Positions 47,096 through 60,200 of a stretch of 64,000 nt of DNA are shown here, in pieces. The DNA lies in contig OX637394.1 of NCBI GenBank assembly GCA_951799425.1, positions 13,711,001-13,775,000 of the forward strand. The letters run 5' to 3'. A model generated the notes under the pieces. That model was not told where the DNA came from. It made no database searches and saw only the letters and a program-made list of their open reading frames with translations. Each line of letters begins with the position of its first letter. The stretch's first letter is position 1. The stretch is from Ilex aquifolium (Eukaryota; Streptophyta; Magnoliopsida; Aquifoliales; Aquifoliaceae). Both the position numbers and the translations under genes were made by a program.

Positions 47096-48910
47096 CATCA
47101 CTCTGTGAAGTTAAAGTTACAGTTATTGAGTCAATTCAAGTGGGGGCATTTGTTGTCAAACTTCCTCCTACTTGGAATGGTTATAGGAATAACTTTTGCA
47201 CATGACAGAAGATTTCAATGTAGAACAAATACAAAAACATTTGAGGATTAAAGAAGCAAACATGATGTTGTGTATTTGAGTTCTAAAGTGAATAATGTGT
47301 CTGAAAATGAGTCTAACAAAAATCAAAAATTTCAGAAACATCTCAAAGTGCAGAAGGGTTCTGGTTTTAAGAAGAATAATAATTCCAACAAGAAGAATGT
47401 CTAATGTTTTCATTGTGGAAAGAAAGGTCATTATATTCGTAAATGCAGATACCGTCAGAATGATAAGAATGACAGTTCAAATTCTAAAAACACGGCAAAC
47501 ATGGTGGAAGAGGAGATCAAAGATATCGTTGCTATGGTCTCAAATGTGAAAATTGGTATGATTACTGAAGTACACATGGGAACATCTAATAAATCCGTTG
47601 ATTCGTGGTTTGACTCTTGGGTTACAATTCATATTTGCAATGACAAAGACCAATTCCAGACTTATGAAAGTGTTGTAGATCAACAAGTGCTTATGAGAAA
47701 TTACAACCCTGTAAAAGTGTTTGGAAAAGGGAATGTTGAACTTCAATTCACTTCTAGGAAAAAACTAACTTTGGTCAATATTCTGCATGTTCCAGAAATT
47801 ATGAAAAATCTTGTATCTGCTAGTCGGTTATGTAAGAAAGACTTTAAGGTCGTTCTAGAGTCTGATAAGTTGATTCTTTCTAAGAGTAGGATCTTTGTTG
47901 GAAAGGGTTATTCAAGTGATGGGATGTTTAAACTCAGTTGATAATATTAATAAAAAGTCTACACATTCTACTTATATTGTTGATTCTTCTTCTATATGGC
48001 ATGCTAGATTAGCACATTTAAATTACAAGTCTTTAAAATTATATTTGTAAGCATGGATATATTTCATATAAGCATAAAGAAAATAATAAGTGTGAAATAT
48101 GCATTCAAGCCAAAATTACAAAGAATTATTTTCCTAAGGTAGAAAGAAATAGACAAATATTAGAATTAGTACATTCTGATATTTATGAATTAAAAGTAGT
48201 TCTAACAAGAGGTGGTAAATAGTACTTTATAACATTTATAGATGACTGTTCAAGATATACATATATGTACTCAATGCGATCTAAAGATGAAGCATTTAGT
48301 TTCTTTAAATGTTATAAAGTGAAAGTAGAAAATCAAAAGGAAAAGAAAATAAAGATTCTCCACAATTATAGGAGTGGAGAATAGTTTCCCAATGAATTTT
48401 TTGCATATTGTGAAGTGCATGGTATTATACACCAAACATCAGTATCGTATACACCTTAACAGAATGGTTTGGTTAAAAGAAAAAAAAGACATTTGTTGAC
48501 ATAATTAATGCAATGATTTTATTTGCAAAATTGCCTTTAAATTTATGGGGTGAAGCATTACTTTCTACATGTCATGTACACAATAGAATTCCATCTAGGA
48601 AAATGCATGTTTCACCTTATGAGTTATGGAATGAGACTTCATTTATTATTTGATTTAATAATTGATTTATTTTGAATAGTTATAACTATTAAGAAAGGTT
48701 ATTATTTGAATCGTTATGACTATTAGGAAAAGACACTATTGAAGAGATATGACCATTGGGAAAAAAAATCTCTTTAAAAGAGTCACGCTTTTTAAGAAAG
48801 GACACATTTTTAAAAGGGTCACGACTATTAACCAAAAGATACCTCTTTATAGAAGAGTCGTGTCTTTTAATGAAAAGTCACATATTCATAAGGTTGTGAC
48901 TTTTGAGAAA

Positions 48911-49081
48911 GGGAAATGATGTTTGAACCTTATTTGGGGACCTTATTTACTGACATAATGATGTGGCTTCAATGCAACAATTAGATTAATTGTGAGTTAC
49001 AATGTTAGATAGAACCCAAAACTAATTCAATAATTAGGTCCCTAAAGAAAGTCCTCAAATAAGGTCCCTGTAGCATTGCTC
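48911..49081. mobile_element. 171-bp Mutator-type MITE in the copia right LTR
   Basis: Inverted ends share ACCTTATTTG(G/A)GGAC. A 9-bp target duplication TTTGAGAAA lies at 48902-48910 and 49082-49090, and the left LTR has this word once at the corresponding place (about 45434), giving a clean empty site. Confidence 0.85.
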
Positions 49082-49242
49082 TTTGAGAAAAAACACTAAG
49101 AAGTCTATAAATAAGGCCCTATACATCATTCACATTGACACTAGAGTCTTGTATTAACTCATCTCTTTTTCCCCCTTACTCTTTGTCATCTCAATAAAAA
49201 CTGTTTAAGAAATTTTTTTTGGAAATTCTTCAATATTGCTAA

Positions 49243-49374
49243 CTGGGGATAATCCGTGTCTGAAGATACGGTGCAATACGAATAGTTTTGACAGAAATGT
49301 TGGTAGCCGTTGAATAAGTCTATTTGAGACCGTCGGATGAATTTATTGAAATCTGTCATGTTTTATATTATAGA
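49243..49374 (-). mobile_element. miniature Helitron, 132 bp (minus strand), in the copia right LTR
   Basis: On the minus strand it starts TCTATAATATAAAAC and ends with an imperfect CCGT/ACGG hairpin and CCCCAG, inserted between A and T with no duplication. The left LTR shows the uninterrupted AA/TT target near 45592. It is a close relative of the element at 18968-19130. Confidence 0.83.
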
Positions 49375-49443
49375 TTGCAGTTCTTCAGTCAAAGATTTTG
49401 TTGTATCCTAAAAATAATTTGCCAAGAACCCTCTAGCAAACTC

Positions 49444-50454
49444 ATGGTTTTGAAAAGCGGTCGTTACACTGCGTAACGCCCGTTACGTAACGGTAACGGA
49501 GGTCAGCGATACAGTTACACCCCGTTATAGCGGTCAGAATAAAATTCACTCCTGTAACGACCGTAACGGCCTATAACGGTTCATAACGGCCTCCGTAACG
49601 GCCTCCGTAACGGCCGATACAGGTCATTTTCAACCCGAAAAAACAAATACCCAGAAGAAAAAAAAATTCTCCAATATTCTGTAAAAATATACAACAAAAT
49701 CTTGAAATAAAATACAAAGAACCCATCTAGAAGCAAATTTTGAGACATAGAAGAAAGAATCTGCTTGTAGAGTGAAAGATCTGAAACATGACCGCCACAC
49801 CCATTTACGGTAGAGATTCGTCTGCACAGAAATCATCCAATGAAAAAGAAATGATTTGAAAGAGATAGATCTGACAAAATCATCCAATAATCAAAAACCC
49901 AATAGAAAGACACAAAAAACGTTAGATAATACGACCCCATAGACAAAAGAGACCCAACAGAAAAAGTAAATTTGGAAGAGAGTGAAAAATGTCCTTTTGT
50001 AGTGGGTAGAGCAATCTGCCATGTGTTAAGAGGAGAGGACATGTGTTGTCCTACAAAAGTTGTTACTTTTTTTTTTTTTTTTGAACAAGTTTAAAAGTTG
50101 TTTCCTCATTTTGTCATTTTACAATAAAAGCATTATCCACAAATTAATTTTTATTTAATTTTCTCCTCGAATTTAATTGTGTTTATTTGTTACCTTAAGT
50201 TAACAATATCTTATTTTCGTGGAATTGAATTAAATATTATGTTCATAATACAATAACATAGCATCATGACTCACTAAAAATATTTATTTGTCTGATATGA
50301 AACTTAAAATGTGTATATATTTAATTTTGAAGGTGTGAGCCCGAAAAAAAAATTCACGTCTCCGATTTTCGTTATTGTTATGTAACATCCGTTTCACCCC
50401 GCGTCTGTTACACCGTTACCGTTACGACAGCCGTTACCGTTATTCAGAACCATG
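49444..50454. mobile_element. 1.0-kb Mutator-type element with GTAACGG-rich ends
   Basis: Termini ATGGTTTTGAAAAGCGG and the inverted CATGGTTCTGAATAACGG are flanked by a perfect 9-bp target duplication AGCAAACTC (49435-49443 and 50455-50463); the left LTR has this word once (about 45651). Both ends are built of many GTAACGG / CCGTTAC units (49460-49620 and 50380-50440). The interior 49625-50340 has short open frames on the minus strand but no recognised protein. Confidence 0.87.
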
Positions 50455-50562
50455 AGCAAACTCTTCGAATGGGGGCAAATCTCACTTTAAAGAAGCAATC
50501 TTACGTCCCTCAAAGCCTTAATTATGATCTATTTTATATCTACTCGAAGTAATTTCCCAACA

Positions 50563-53500
50563 TTATAAACATTATATTATTGTTGTCCATATGTATTTGA
50601 TCCATGTGTATGTCAATACCCAGCAACTCACTCTCTCTCTCTCTCTACACCCTCAACTCTCCAGAGGCTGTCTCAAAAAATATACAAACCACCATCCGGC
50701 ACCGGGCAAACAAGCATCGCCATAGGTAACTCAATCTTCTTATATATATATATATTTTTTTTGGGTTCTTAGATTATTTGCACTCATGAGGGTGTATGTC
50801 TCCTCACTGTCAACGTTAAAGATGCGGTGGGTGGTGGTGCCATACCCAAAAAAATCTGTATAGGTTGATGAAGTAAAAACTAAAATTCGGACACATGATA
50901 TTCAAGAAAAGAAAAAAAAAGATCTATTGTCTCTTGGAAATACGTTTCTTTTCTTTGATGTTTTATTTTTGTTCCTTGAATATCATTGGCGAAGTTCAGA
51001 GCCTCAACCCCCTTCTCCTCCTCTCTCTTCACGAGCGAACCAAACCACCAGCCACCAACCGTTAACCACATCCACAATCTGTTTGATGAAATTTGGCATT
51101 GTTCTAAGTCATTTTAGCTCTTTTAAAGGCCTCCAAAGTTATGTTATTTGGCTTTTTTGAATTGGGTTTGAGCTATTCATCTATTTCTTATATGTATTTG
51201 ACGGATTGATACAGGGAGTGGAAGACTATTGGGTAAATTTATAAGTACTGTATATATATATATATATGCCGAAATCCACATAATCTAATAATACGTAGAG
51301 AATGGTGCCCATTCTCAACAATCATTACATGGTGTGTGATCAAAAAGAATTTTTACTTTTTTTTATTGTTATGGGGTTTGGTTAGTTCACTTTATAGATT
51401 ATAATTGTGTGGCCATTCGTTAATTTTAGGTAGATTATAATAATGGAAGACACTGATTTATTTTTTTATCATGAGTTTTATTTTTATAGAATTTTGTTGT
51501 CCTGCATTGTAAATTGTGATGCCAGTTTGCATTTTGATTAATACGATGATATAATGGGAGTGGATAAGAGGTATTCAACTTGGAGAAGGTAAGATCATAT
51601 GTCATAGCTGCTAGCAATTTTTTGTAGTGCACTGTACAATACAAGATACTTCAAACAGTAATTGCCGAGTGACACAAAAGGATCAAAGTGGGGAGGAAGA
51701 AACATGGCAGCATTTCCAAGTTTATCCACCCTCCAAACATATGCCTTCAACCTAGAAACTTGGTAATTGGTCGTGTTTGTAAATGATTGTGTCTAAGTAG
51801 GACTCTGATATGATAGTGAGTTTAGCGTGTAGGATATGATTATAGAATGTATAAATGTTTACAAAGGTTAACATTTTTGTTGGGTCTTGTTTTAGAGGAA
51901 ACTTTCATTTTTTTTATAAAAAAAATAGTAGGTCTAAATTAATTTTAAAAATAGTTTAAAAATGAAAGAAAAATACGTTGCAATTACAAAATATTTCTGT
52001 TACATAACCAATACTCAATAGTGTATTCAGGCATTGGTTATTACTACTGTATATATGTGAGAGATAGAGAGAGAATTTTAATTATGAAATTTCTAAAATG
52101 AAGGAGATTTGATTTGATTTAAATTTTGAATTGTGCATTTTATATGGTTCTTATTAAATTTTCTATTTGTATTTAAATAAGGGTAAATGAATTTTTTGAT
52201 ATGAATTTGTCTTTAATAACCCAAAAGGTGGGCTTTCGAACTCATTGACAAAAAAGATAGGTACAAAGGACCAATCTCCGAAAAAACCCAAGTTTAATTA
52301 TGTTACACTTAAGGCCCATTAAATGGATGGTTTGTTTAAGGCCCATCAGGTCCAGCTTTGGACTGTCCTTTATTCTGCCGGATCCACCCGGTTCATTGAC
52401 CAATCAACAGTGGGCTGAATTGATCGGTGGGCTGAATCAACATTTAACATTTCGCTAGTGGGCCACTTCCTTCGCTAGCTAGGGAAAGAAAAAGACTGAC
52501 CATAGTCAGTGTAGCAGTCTCATCCATAATCTCTGTCGATATCGAGGCATCCCCGTCATGCACATTTGGCAAATATCAAGGGGATCTCGTCTTTGCATAG
52601 TTCAAATCGAAGAAAAATGCCATCGAATGTTCAACAAACAGTCTTACGGTGGTATAATTACAACGGTACATCTCTTGTGAAATTTGGGCCCTCGAGCTGC
52701 TCACCCATAAAGCTCTCCCTTCTTGTTGACTAACTTGATGTAGGACTGATGTCCTATCCCATGATTAAACACTGCACTTGTATTGTGGTCCTCCCTTACT
52801 CGAATCCCTCTCTCTTGTATTGATACTGTCCTCCTCCATGGGTATTTCTTATATGAAAGGTCGGAATTAAAGCCTTTGCAATCATGCCAGTCAATGCCCA
52901 ACAAAGCTCTTGTGAAAAATTTTATTGTTTACTTACTGTCTAAATTATTAGTTGACGTCCTTTCTGAAAGCAACCAGATTTAGTACATATCATGATCAAT
53001 AAGTTGACAATGTGATGGTTAACTGAACTAATCAATGCTCATCAAGTTCTGCATCTAGCTAGGTGCTCTATAACCAGATCAGAACCCTCTTCCAGTCCAG
53101 AATAATATCATCTTGGACTGAAAAGTATTGTCCATAATCCGATCAGAGCAACGCTACTTGAAGACTTGATCTATTGTCTTAGTAATATCTGAAGCAAAAC
53201 ACCAAGATTATATACCACAAGCTACAACCAGAAGTCAAAAAGAAGAAAACCCTCTATTTTGCTGCCATTATTAGGAAGCCCCTTCAGAAAGACCCACCCA
53301 CATCACAACATACTTGCTGGGGTAGTAAACTAATTACTATGAACAACCTAAACTCTTTTGAAGTTTAAACATGAGACAAATGTACTTCCAAAAGTGCACT
53401 AGCAAACTGTAAAAAGTCAGACTTTAGAATATATCCAAATAGGATAATGAGGCGGACTTATCTGCTCTAACTCGAACATTGAAATAATGGGAGAAAGAAA

Positions 53501-53972
53501 CTAACCTATGGAATGAAGTCCCTTCGCTACCACTCTTTCTTGCAATGAAGTCCAAAAAAATCACTATTATAATGAACCAGAGGATTATATTCGTCTGAAA
53601 AATTAAGTAATTCGAATTCCTTTAACGCTTTTTAATTACATGGAAAAGGTAATGATGAAAGTAGCTTTACACTTTGATAAACCAAACCTAATCTGTAAAA
53701 CGACGTATGATTAAACAAAGGGAAGATAAGGTCATCTTCTACCCAATAATCTAATAGGGTTTGCAAAAGCACGCTGATAATAAAAGATAGTGCGACACTC
53801 TTCTGTAGTTTAATTTGTAATACTCATAATGGAACCAAAAGCAGATAGGCTATAAACCATAAATTTTCATGAACTTCTTTTTTAAAAAATAGTTTTCATT
53901 AACAAATCTAGCATCGAAGATGAGTCTAATGAGGTACAGGACCATGTTAGTTGTCGTCTTTGTTGTCTTCTG

Positions 53973-54011
<39 letters not shown>

Positions 54012-54948
54012 ATACATGGTGATAGGTCTGCTACAAAAATTTAGAAGGAGAGAGAGAGAGAGATTGACAATTGCAGGAGTGCAGTAAGCCTCATAAGATA
54101 TGGTTAAAGAAGAATAGCTTCGTCTAATTGTAGTTGATACGTCAAACTGCTCTTCTTGTCCTGTAATATTGCATACAACTTCCTCAAGTAAGTCTATTCT
54201 CTGTGATTGAAGGGTAATTCTACTTTATACACCCAGAGTTGCACGTGGAAATTTTAAATGGTTTCACAATGGCACATAGGAAATGGTTGAAAGTGAGAGT
54301 ATAGAGCAAATAGTAGAGCTGAAAATGAATTGTGTCGTGCAAAGTATTGTACATATATATAGTCACATATAATTAGATTCATATCTTATATGTGTAGTCA
54401 AGTTTATAACGACGACTAACTTTTAAATGAGTTTAGCTGAACAATTCGATAATCATTAAGATTAAACTCATACTGATAATTTTATATTTGATTCTGAACC
54501 AAGTTGACCGATCACATTGGCCCTTATCAAATAGTGCTTTCTTTAAATATTCTCCTCCCCTTAAATGGTTTGATAGTGTTGTTTTCCTTATCATACAAGG
54601 CAAAGTACCTAATACATTTGGCCACGCATATAGCTACTTGGCTCGAATTAATGCAATCTTGGTTTAGCCACAAAAGTTGGGGTATAAAGTGTGATAAGAG
54701 CTTTAAGGGAGAGAGAGAGAGAGAGAAGTTAGGTCACATGACATAAACCCTTAGGCTATTGTGCCTTGTGTCACAATATTGTACTTCTTCTCTTTAAGTA
54801 AATTTCTCCTACATTCTCTTAGTCCTTCCAAAGGGTATGCAAACACTTAATTAGTTTGTCTATCAAGTCGCAATAAAAGAATTAAAAAGATGGATCTCTT
54901 TAACTAATCACAAGGTAAACTATTCCAATCTGTAAACTTACAACATCA
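50563..54948. other. intergenic, no gene recognised
   Basis: A degenerate Helitron 3' end (GTGTATTCAGGCAT hairpin remnant, then TTACTACT) ends near 52047. A TA microsatellite lies at 53976-54009 and GA runs near 54046-54063 and 54711-54726. A 67-codon minus-strand frame at 52701-52904 looks compositionally protein-like but I cannot identify it. GGCCCATTAA / GGCCCATCAG words at 52313-52350 resemble plant TCP-type promoter elements without an adjacent gene. Confidence 0.5.
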
Positions 54949-55441
54949 GTATGTTTGGTTTAGGTCCTAAGGGGTGGATTAGATTTATTTAATCTGGTAA
55001 TAATATAATGAATGAGTTTATAGTGATTCGGTATTAATTTTAACTAATCCCGACTTGGTTCACTATTATCATTTAACACTTAATATTAGGTAGTAATGAA
55101 TATCATATAGTAGGTGGTATTATTTTTAACAATTATTCAAAATGCAATGACTTTATTATCCTCGCAATCTTAAAGTCACACATTTATATAAAAGTTACAT
55201 ATTATGTAAATTCTTACCCTCAATATTTGTTTTGTTATTTTTAATTTAATATCATACACTATTACTTAATCTAAACATAAATTTGGTATTATAATTATAG
55301 ATTTATATATTATCTCAATCTTGATCCAAACTTGTTATACAATGATAAGATTAAATAGTACTCTTGTTAACACCATTTTATGGATTGAATGAGAACTAAT
55401 TATCCAATCTCATCCTTTATTTGTACCTGAACCAAACATAC
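54949..55441. mobile_element. non-autonomous TIR element, 493 bp
   Basis: Terminal inverted repeats GTATGTTTGGTT(T/C)AGGT (16 of 17 match), with AT-rich filling and repeated TAATAT words. No clear target duplication, so the superfamily (hAT or PIF/Harbinger) is undecided. Confidence 0.65.
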
Positions 55442-57232
55442 CCCAAGAGTTCAAATCGAGCTTTTGCAACAAAACACAAAAGATTTAACATGGGATCTCC
55501 CTGTTAAAGATGTGAATTCTGACCTTTCAGTCTCTCATATATTTATTAGTGAGTTTTAGGTTGTCCTCAGTGTCAAAACATCCTGTGTCATATGATATAT
55601 AGTTTCAGTGAATATTTGTAGCTTGGAAACCAAGGAAAGTGAAATGTACAACATGCTAAAACAAACAAAAAAAAGCATATATGAATCACCCTCTTAGATG
55701 GGGAAAAACCTAAAATGTACTACAAAATTTAAAAATTTCAGCACAAGTGCCTGAACTTCAACCAACATATTAATTCCAACTAATAGACTAAGTTCATTCA
55801 TGTAGACATGCATCTACCTGTGTGTGTGGGTGTGGGTGTGGGTGTTTTGGGGGTGGGGGTTGGTGAGTGGGTGGTGGATTGCATTAGTGTGGAGAGACAT
55901 GGTGATGGGTACTTCTGGATATGTATAAATGTGTACACATAAAAACTAATTCTGGTCATATTGCTACAAGAGACCAAATTATAAGATATTGGCATATGGT
56001 ACTATTGCATCATTTAGTCAGTATAAACCACAAGAAAATTAACACCCCCCCCCCCCCCCCCACCACCACCACCACCACCACAAAGGAAAAAAGTCAAAAA
56101 CAAATGGAAAGAATCCAAAAACTGATTCCAACAAAATCATGAAAACCCATGCATGCTTCTTTTAATATTTTCGAAACTAAGGTCTCAATACAAAAATTAG
56201 AGTTTTTTGAGATAAGTTTTGGTGGCAATTATGTTCTCCATCACAAAAGCGTATTTTAAAGAAAAAAATATTGTGACGATAGTTATGATAGTACTTTTGC
56301 CGCCAAAAATCTTTTTTCTTGTAGTGTATGTTATGTTTATAACTGAAACATTCATTTCATTACATGTGTACCAATATTTGTCTGCCATTTATATTTGAAT
56401 AAAGTTAGACCGACAAAAAATTAAAATGAAAAATAAGAACCAAATGACATAACAATTGAATATGTTTAATAGATTCTTAAATATTAAATAAATTAAAATA
56501 AGACTAAAAACATCATTATCACAATATTATATCATTTAATTCTTTTTTTAAACAATTTAACATTACTCACTATATTTTTCAATTCAAAACCGACAAAACT
56601 TATGTCTGCCCTTTGAACATTAGAATAATGACCCCTCATAACCTCTTCATTCAAACGAGAGCAACCACCCACCCCCCTTCTTTCCCTCACAATATTATTT
56701 GTGTACAAGTCATTCTTAGAAGAAGACAACACACTTCAATGTATTCTCTTCCTATCTGACTGTCCTTTGTGCTTGGATTAATAATCTTTGCAACCACTTC
56801 ATATTAATGATGAACCACCACCCACTTTTCTCTCTCTTCCCTCTCATGTTTTTGTTACTTGACTCCCTACTGTTTCCAGGCAGATATGAAGAAGACAAAC
56901 TAATTCAGTTCATTCAAGTAGACCATGACATTTAGAAGAATACAGCATAGCATGATCAAATTTTATATTTATATGTATGCCAAACTTCCATAGTCTCTTC
57001 TCTCTCTCTCTTCAACTTAAGTGAAAAGCTTTCCTCATGCACATAAAATTAATTTACATTTACAAAGATAACATAATGATAAGAAGGTACTATAAGGCTA
57101 AAGTGCAAAAAAAAATAAAGACAAATATCCTATCTCCTATGGAGTAACCGAGAAGAAGTCCAACAACGCCAAGACAACGATAGGCCATGGTGTTTTGAAC
57201 ATCAAAGCAGCTACTGGCTAGCTTGAGCTTGG
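55442..57232. other. intergenic and 3' flank of the TGA gene; simple repeats only
   Basis: A GTGTGG-rich stretch lies at 55817-55877, a C run at 56046-56060 continuing into CAC repeats to 56081. Otherwise AT-rich sequence. The last few hundred bases are likely 3' UTR of the minus-strand TGA gene. Confidence 0.5.
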
Positions 57233-60200
57233 TTAGAAGTTCGGGAAATGGTTCTGCAAAGATTGCATCATTTGCAAATCCGTCGTTGTTTGACAAGAGT
57301 TTTCATCGGCAATCAAAGTGCTGATAGATATTCAAGTTAGACATTAGTTAGGAAAAAATAAGTTATAAGCATACGCCATGAGATGACAGTCAAAAACTCT
57401 AGAACTACACATCCATAGTAAACTTTCACATTGTTTTGAAAGAGTACTGAATGTTTTTAAGTAATTAAAGAATTACATTACTGGCAGGCTATATAAGACT
57501 TTTATTATTCTTATATAGTTATCTGTTTCAATTAATCATTAATTCTTATCATCATCTTCATCATTATTAATTGTTGCTGGTATTATTATTAGTCATCAAA
57601 TCATAGCTGTTACTTGCTCAATAAAGAGGAACAAAAGGAAAAAAAAACTACATTTTCGCTTCTATATACACCCACATTATTGTAAAGACGGACATATTTA
57701 GCAATGGAGTCCAAAAGAGGGTAACAATCCTATCCCAAATTTTTATTTTCAAAAAGAAATTCCTATTTCCTAGTCTCTCAAGGGTGAAAATAGAAAACCT
57801 TAATCTGGCTTAGCAAAAGAAGATACTTTTAGGCCTTTTCCTCATCGATGTCTCTACTAAACACACCCAAAAATCTTAAAGAGCACACATAGGGAATAGG
57901 AATACTTGGGTCAGATCTTACTCTCGCGGTCCAGACGCCCAGAGGGAACTTAGGGCTCTTAATCGTCCATAATACTCTCCAATCACCAAAAAACATCTTG
58001 CAGCTTGCCGAACTGTCAGTATCCGGCGCAGTTGATGAAGGGTTTGTTGCCTTAAATTATCAGCCTGCAGTTCAAAATAACAAATCATGGAGTATGACCT
58101 CACAAATAAATAAAATATAAACAATTTGTCAAAAGGGTTGAAACCCATGAAGTTGTCTTATCTATGAGATTTGGACTATTTCAATTATAGGTTAAAAAAT
58201 AGATCTTTTTAACATTTTTTCAACTAACTTGTTCATATAATCTTGTCCCAAAATATTTAATCTTTTGTTGATAGGTCTAGCAAGGGCTTTTATTTCAATA
58301 GAAGCCATTGTCAAACCACCTTCAGATAGAAACGTGTTAGATGGAACACTACATCAAACACTAGCATTCAACATGGTAAAATGACTTCTTCAACACAAAG
58401 CAATCTATATTTCACTACAAAATCATTTGCAGCGCAATGAAATTACAATCCAATCAAGTATGCGATTGATAACTGCTATTTCAGTGTTATATGCTTACCA
58501 CCTAACCTAATTAATGGAATTATATGAAAATCATAATCCCCGGTCATGTGGACTCCATCTATATATTAGTCTTGTACATACTAGTTCTAAATGGGAGACT
58601 AAATAAAAGAGCTTTGATTGGTTTAATTTCTTTTCTTCATTATGGGTGATTCAGTCACCTACATAGACTGATAAATGTCGCCTCAGTTTTCTATATGACC
58701 AACTCTCAAACAGTCTTTACACTTCTTAAAGTCATTTGATAAAACATTGACAATATTGTTACTTCAGAAAGTAGTAGTCTCTTACTCTTGTGGTAGGTAA
58801 GGAAGTATTCACAATGACTACATTTGCCTTTTCCTCTTAGTATGGCACCGCTGAGATATCATTTTCATCACATCTTAGGCAGTTTTGGAAGGAAAGGAGA
58901 GCAGACTGGACTATTCCGCAATTATTTTATATTTTTACTGCATCCCTTTCATGGTAAATATTATAGGTACCAACAAATCAAAAGACAATTCCTTGCTACA
59001 ATGCATGTTAAACAACAAAATATAAGAGTAAAAAGTTGTCCGGATAAGACAGTTATGCACTAATGCAATGGATTTACCTGACGAACAAAACCTTCAAGAT
59101 TGGTTAGCTTGCCAAGAGCAACAACCATATGATGCATACCATCATTGATAGACCCACTAGCAATTGTGTCGATAAGGGACTGTTGAAGCTGTTCTAATCC
59201 TTGGGTAAGGGCTTCCTCTGCTTGTTGTGAGGATTGCTGGAGGTTGTAAATCCCCACGATTTGCTGCTCGGTTAATGGGTCTAATTGTGGTATTAACATC
59301 TGAAAAAAGCATCAAGCCAAAAATAAGTTAGAGAAAAGACATCAATAACTGAATCAATGAGATGGCCGGGTTAAATAATGAAAAAGTGGTACAATGAAAG
59401 ATCAAATGCAGATACAAATGTTGTTCTATTCATAACTGCGATCTACATTAATATATTCTAGAAAACAAGTAGTAGCTTAATTTCAACCTTAATTAGCTCA
59501 GATGGCCGAAAACCACCCATCCAGAGGAAGCATCGTTCAGCTGGAGTAGTCCACATTCCAGTAATAAGGTGGAAAACATCAGATTTGGCAGCCAATACCT
59601 TCAGGCTGAAAATTTCATCATAATGGGCAATATAACCATCTACAGTCACCCTGAGATCTCCATCAGATAAATGTGCTTGCAACCCCGTTCGAAGCTCTGA
59701 CATGAGCCTTTGGTCATCATCTAACCATCTTGAATATTCCATGTCAAATATTGCAGCACCTGAAATATTAGCCAGTAAGTCTTTTATACTTACTGCAATT
59801 TAGGTATAAGAGTGATCTCCACGGTTAAAGAAGTTTTATAGTCAACAGTTTAGGTAGGTGCTAAAGTATAAAATTTTATAGCCTTAGGAGTATGTCGTTT
59901 GGACACGCCCAAAAGTAACATCCATACTAGGAGAATTAGTGAACAATTTTTGGTTAGATGAAATTTTACGGCGTGGAATCTTGGCAAAAACATGGACCAG
60001 TACTAATTACCAAACGACTTGGACAACGTTTTTTTTTTTATCTTTTTGAAAGTATTAGCAAACTTTTGTCGCATTAATATATGATGCTTTTGACCTTAAC
60101 TCTTATGAAAATGGAAAAAACAAATACTACAACACAACTTCTACTCAAGACTTTACTTGTCATCAAGCCAGTTCAGAAACTTAGAGCTTCAAATATTTGA

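Larger units (their letters stand above)
45362..50562 (+). mobile_element. Ty1/copia retrotransposon fossil with nested insertions
   Basis: The left LTR (about 45362-45759, its start lost) and right LTR (ending 50562) share TAAGAAGTCTATAAATA, CACATTGACACTAGAG and CTACTCGAAGTAAT words; both end CCCAACA. Between them lie gag-like sequence (FDGTNFTRWKDKMMF), a CCHC zinc knuckle (CFHCGKKGHYIRKC), a protease-like region and integrase-like sequence, then the right LTR; reverse transcriptase and RNase H are missing. It is broken in many places. A gypsy fragment sits in gag, and three DNA elements sit in the right LTR. Several later insertions argue for considerable age. Confidence 0.88.

Noticed and set aside
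46823-47251. 142-codon frame that could be taken for a gene
   Set aside because: It runs through the LTR-like part of the gypsy fragment into copia gag and matches no single protein.
52701-52904. 67-codon minus-strand frame with protein-like composition (MLGIDWHDCKGFNSDLSYKK)
   Set aside because: No family recognised, no flanking exons found; not called as a gene. A protein search would decide.
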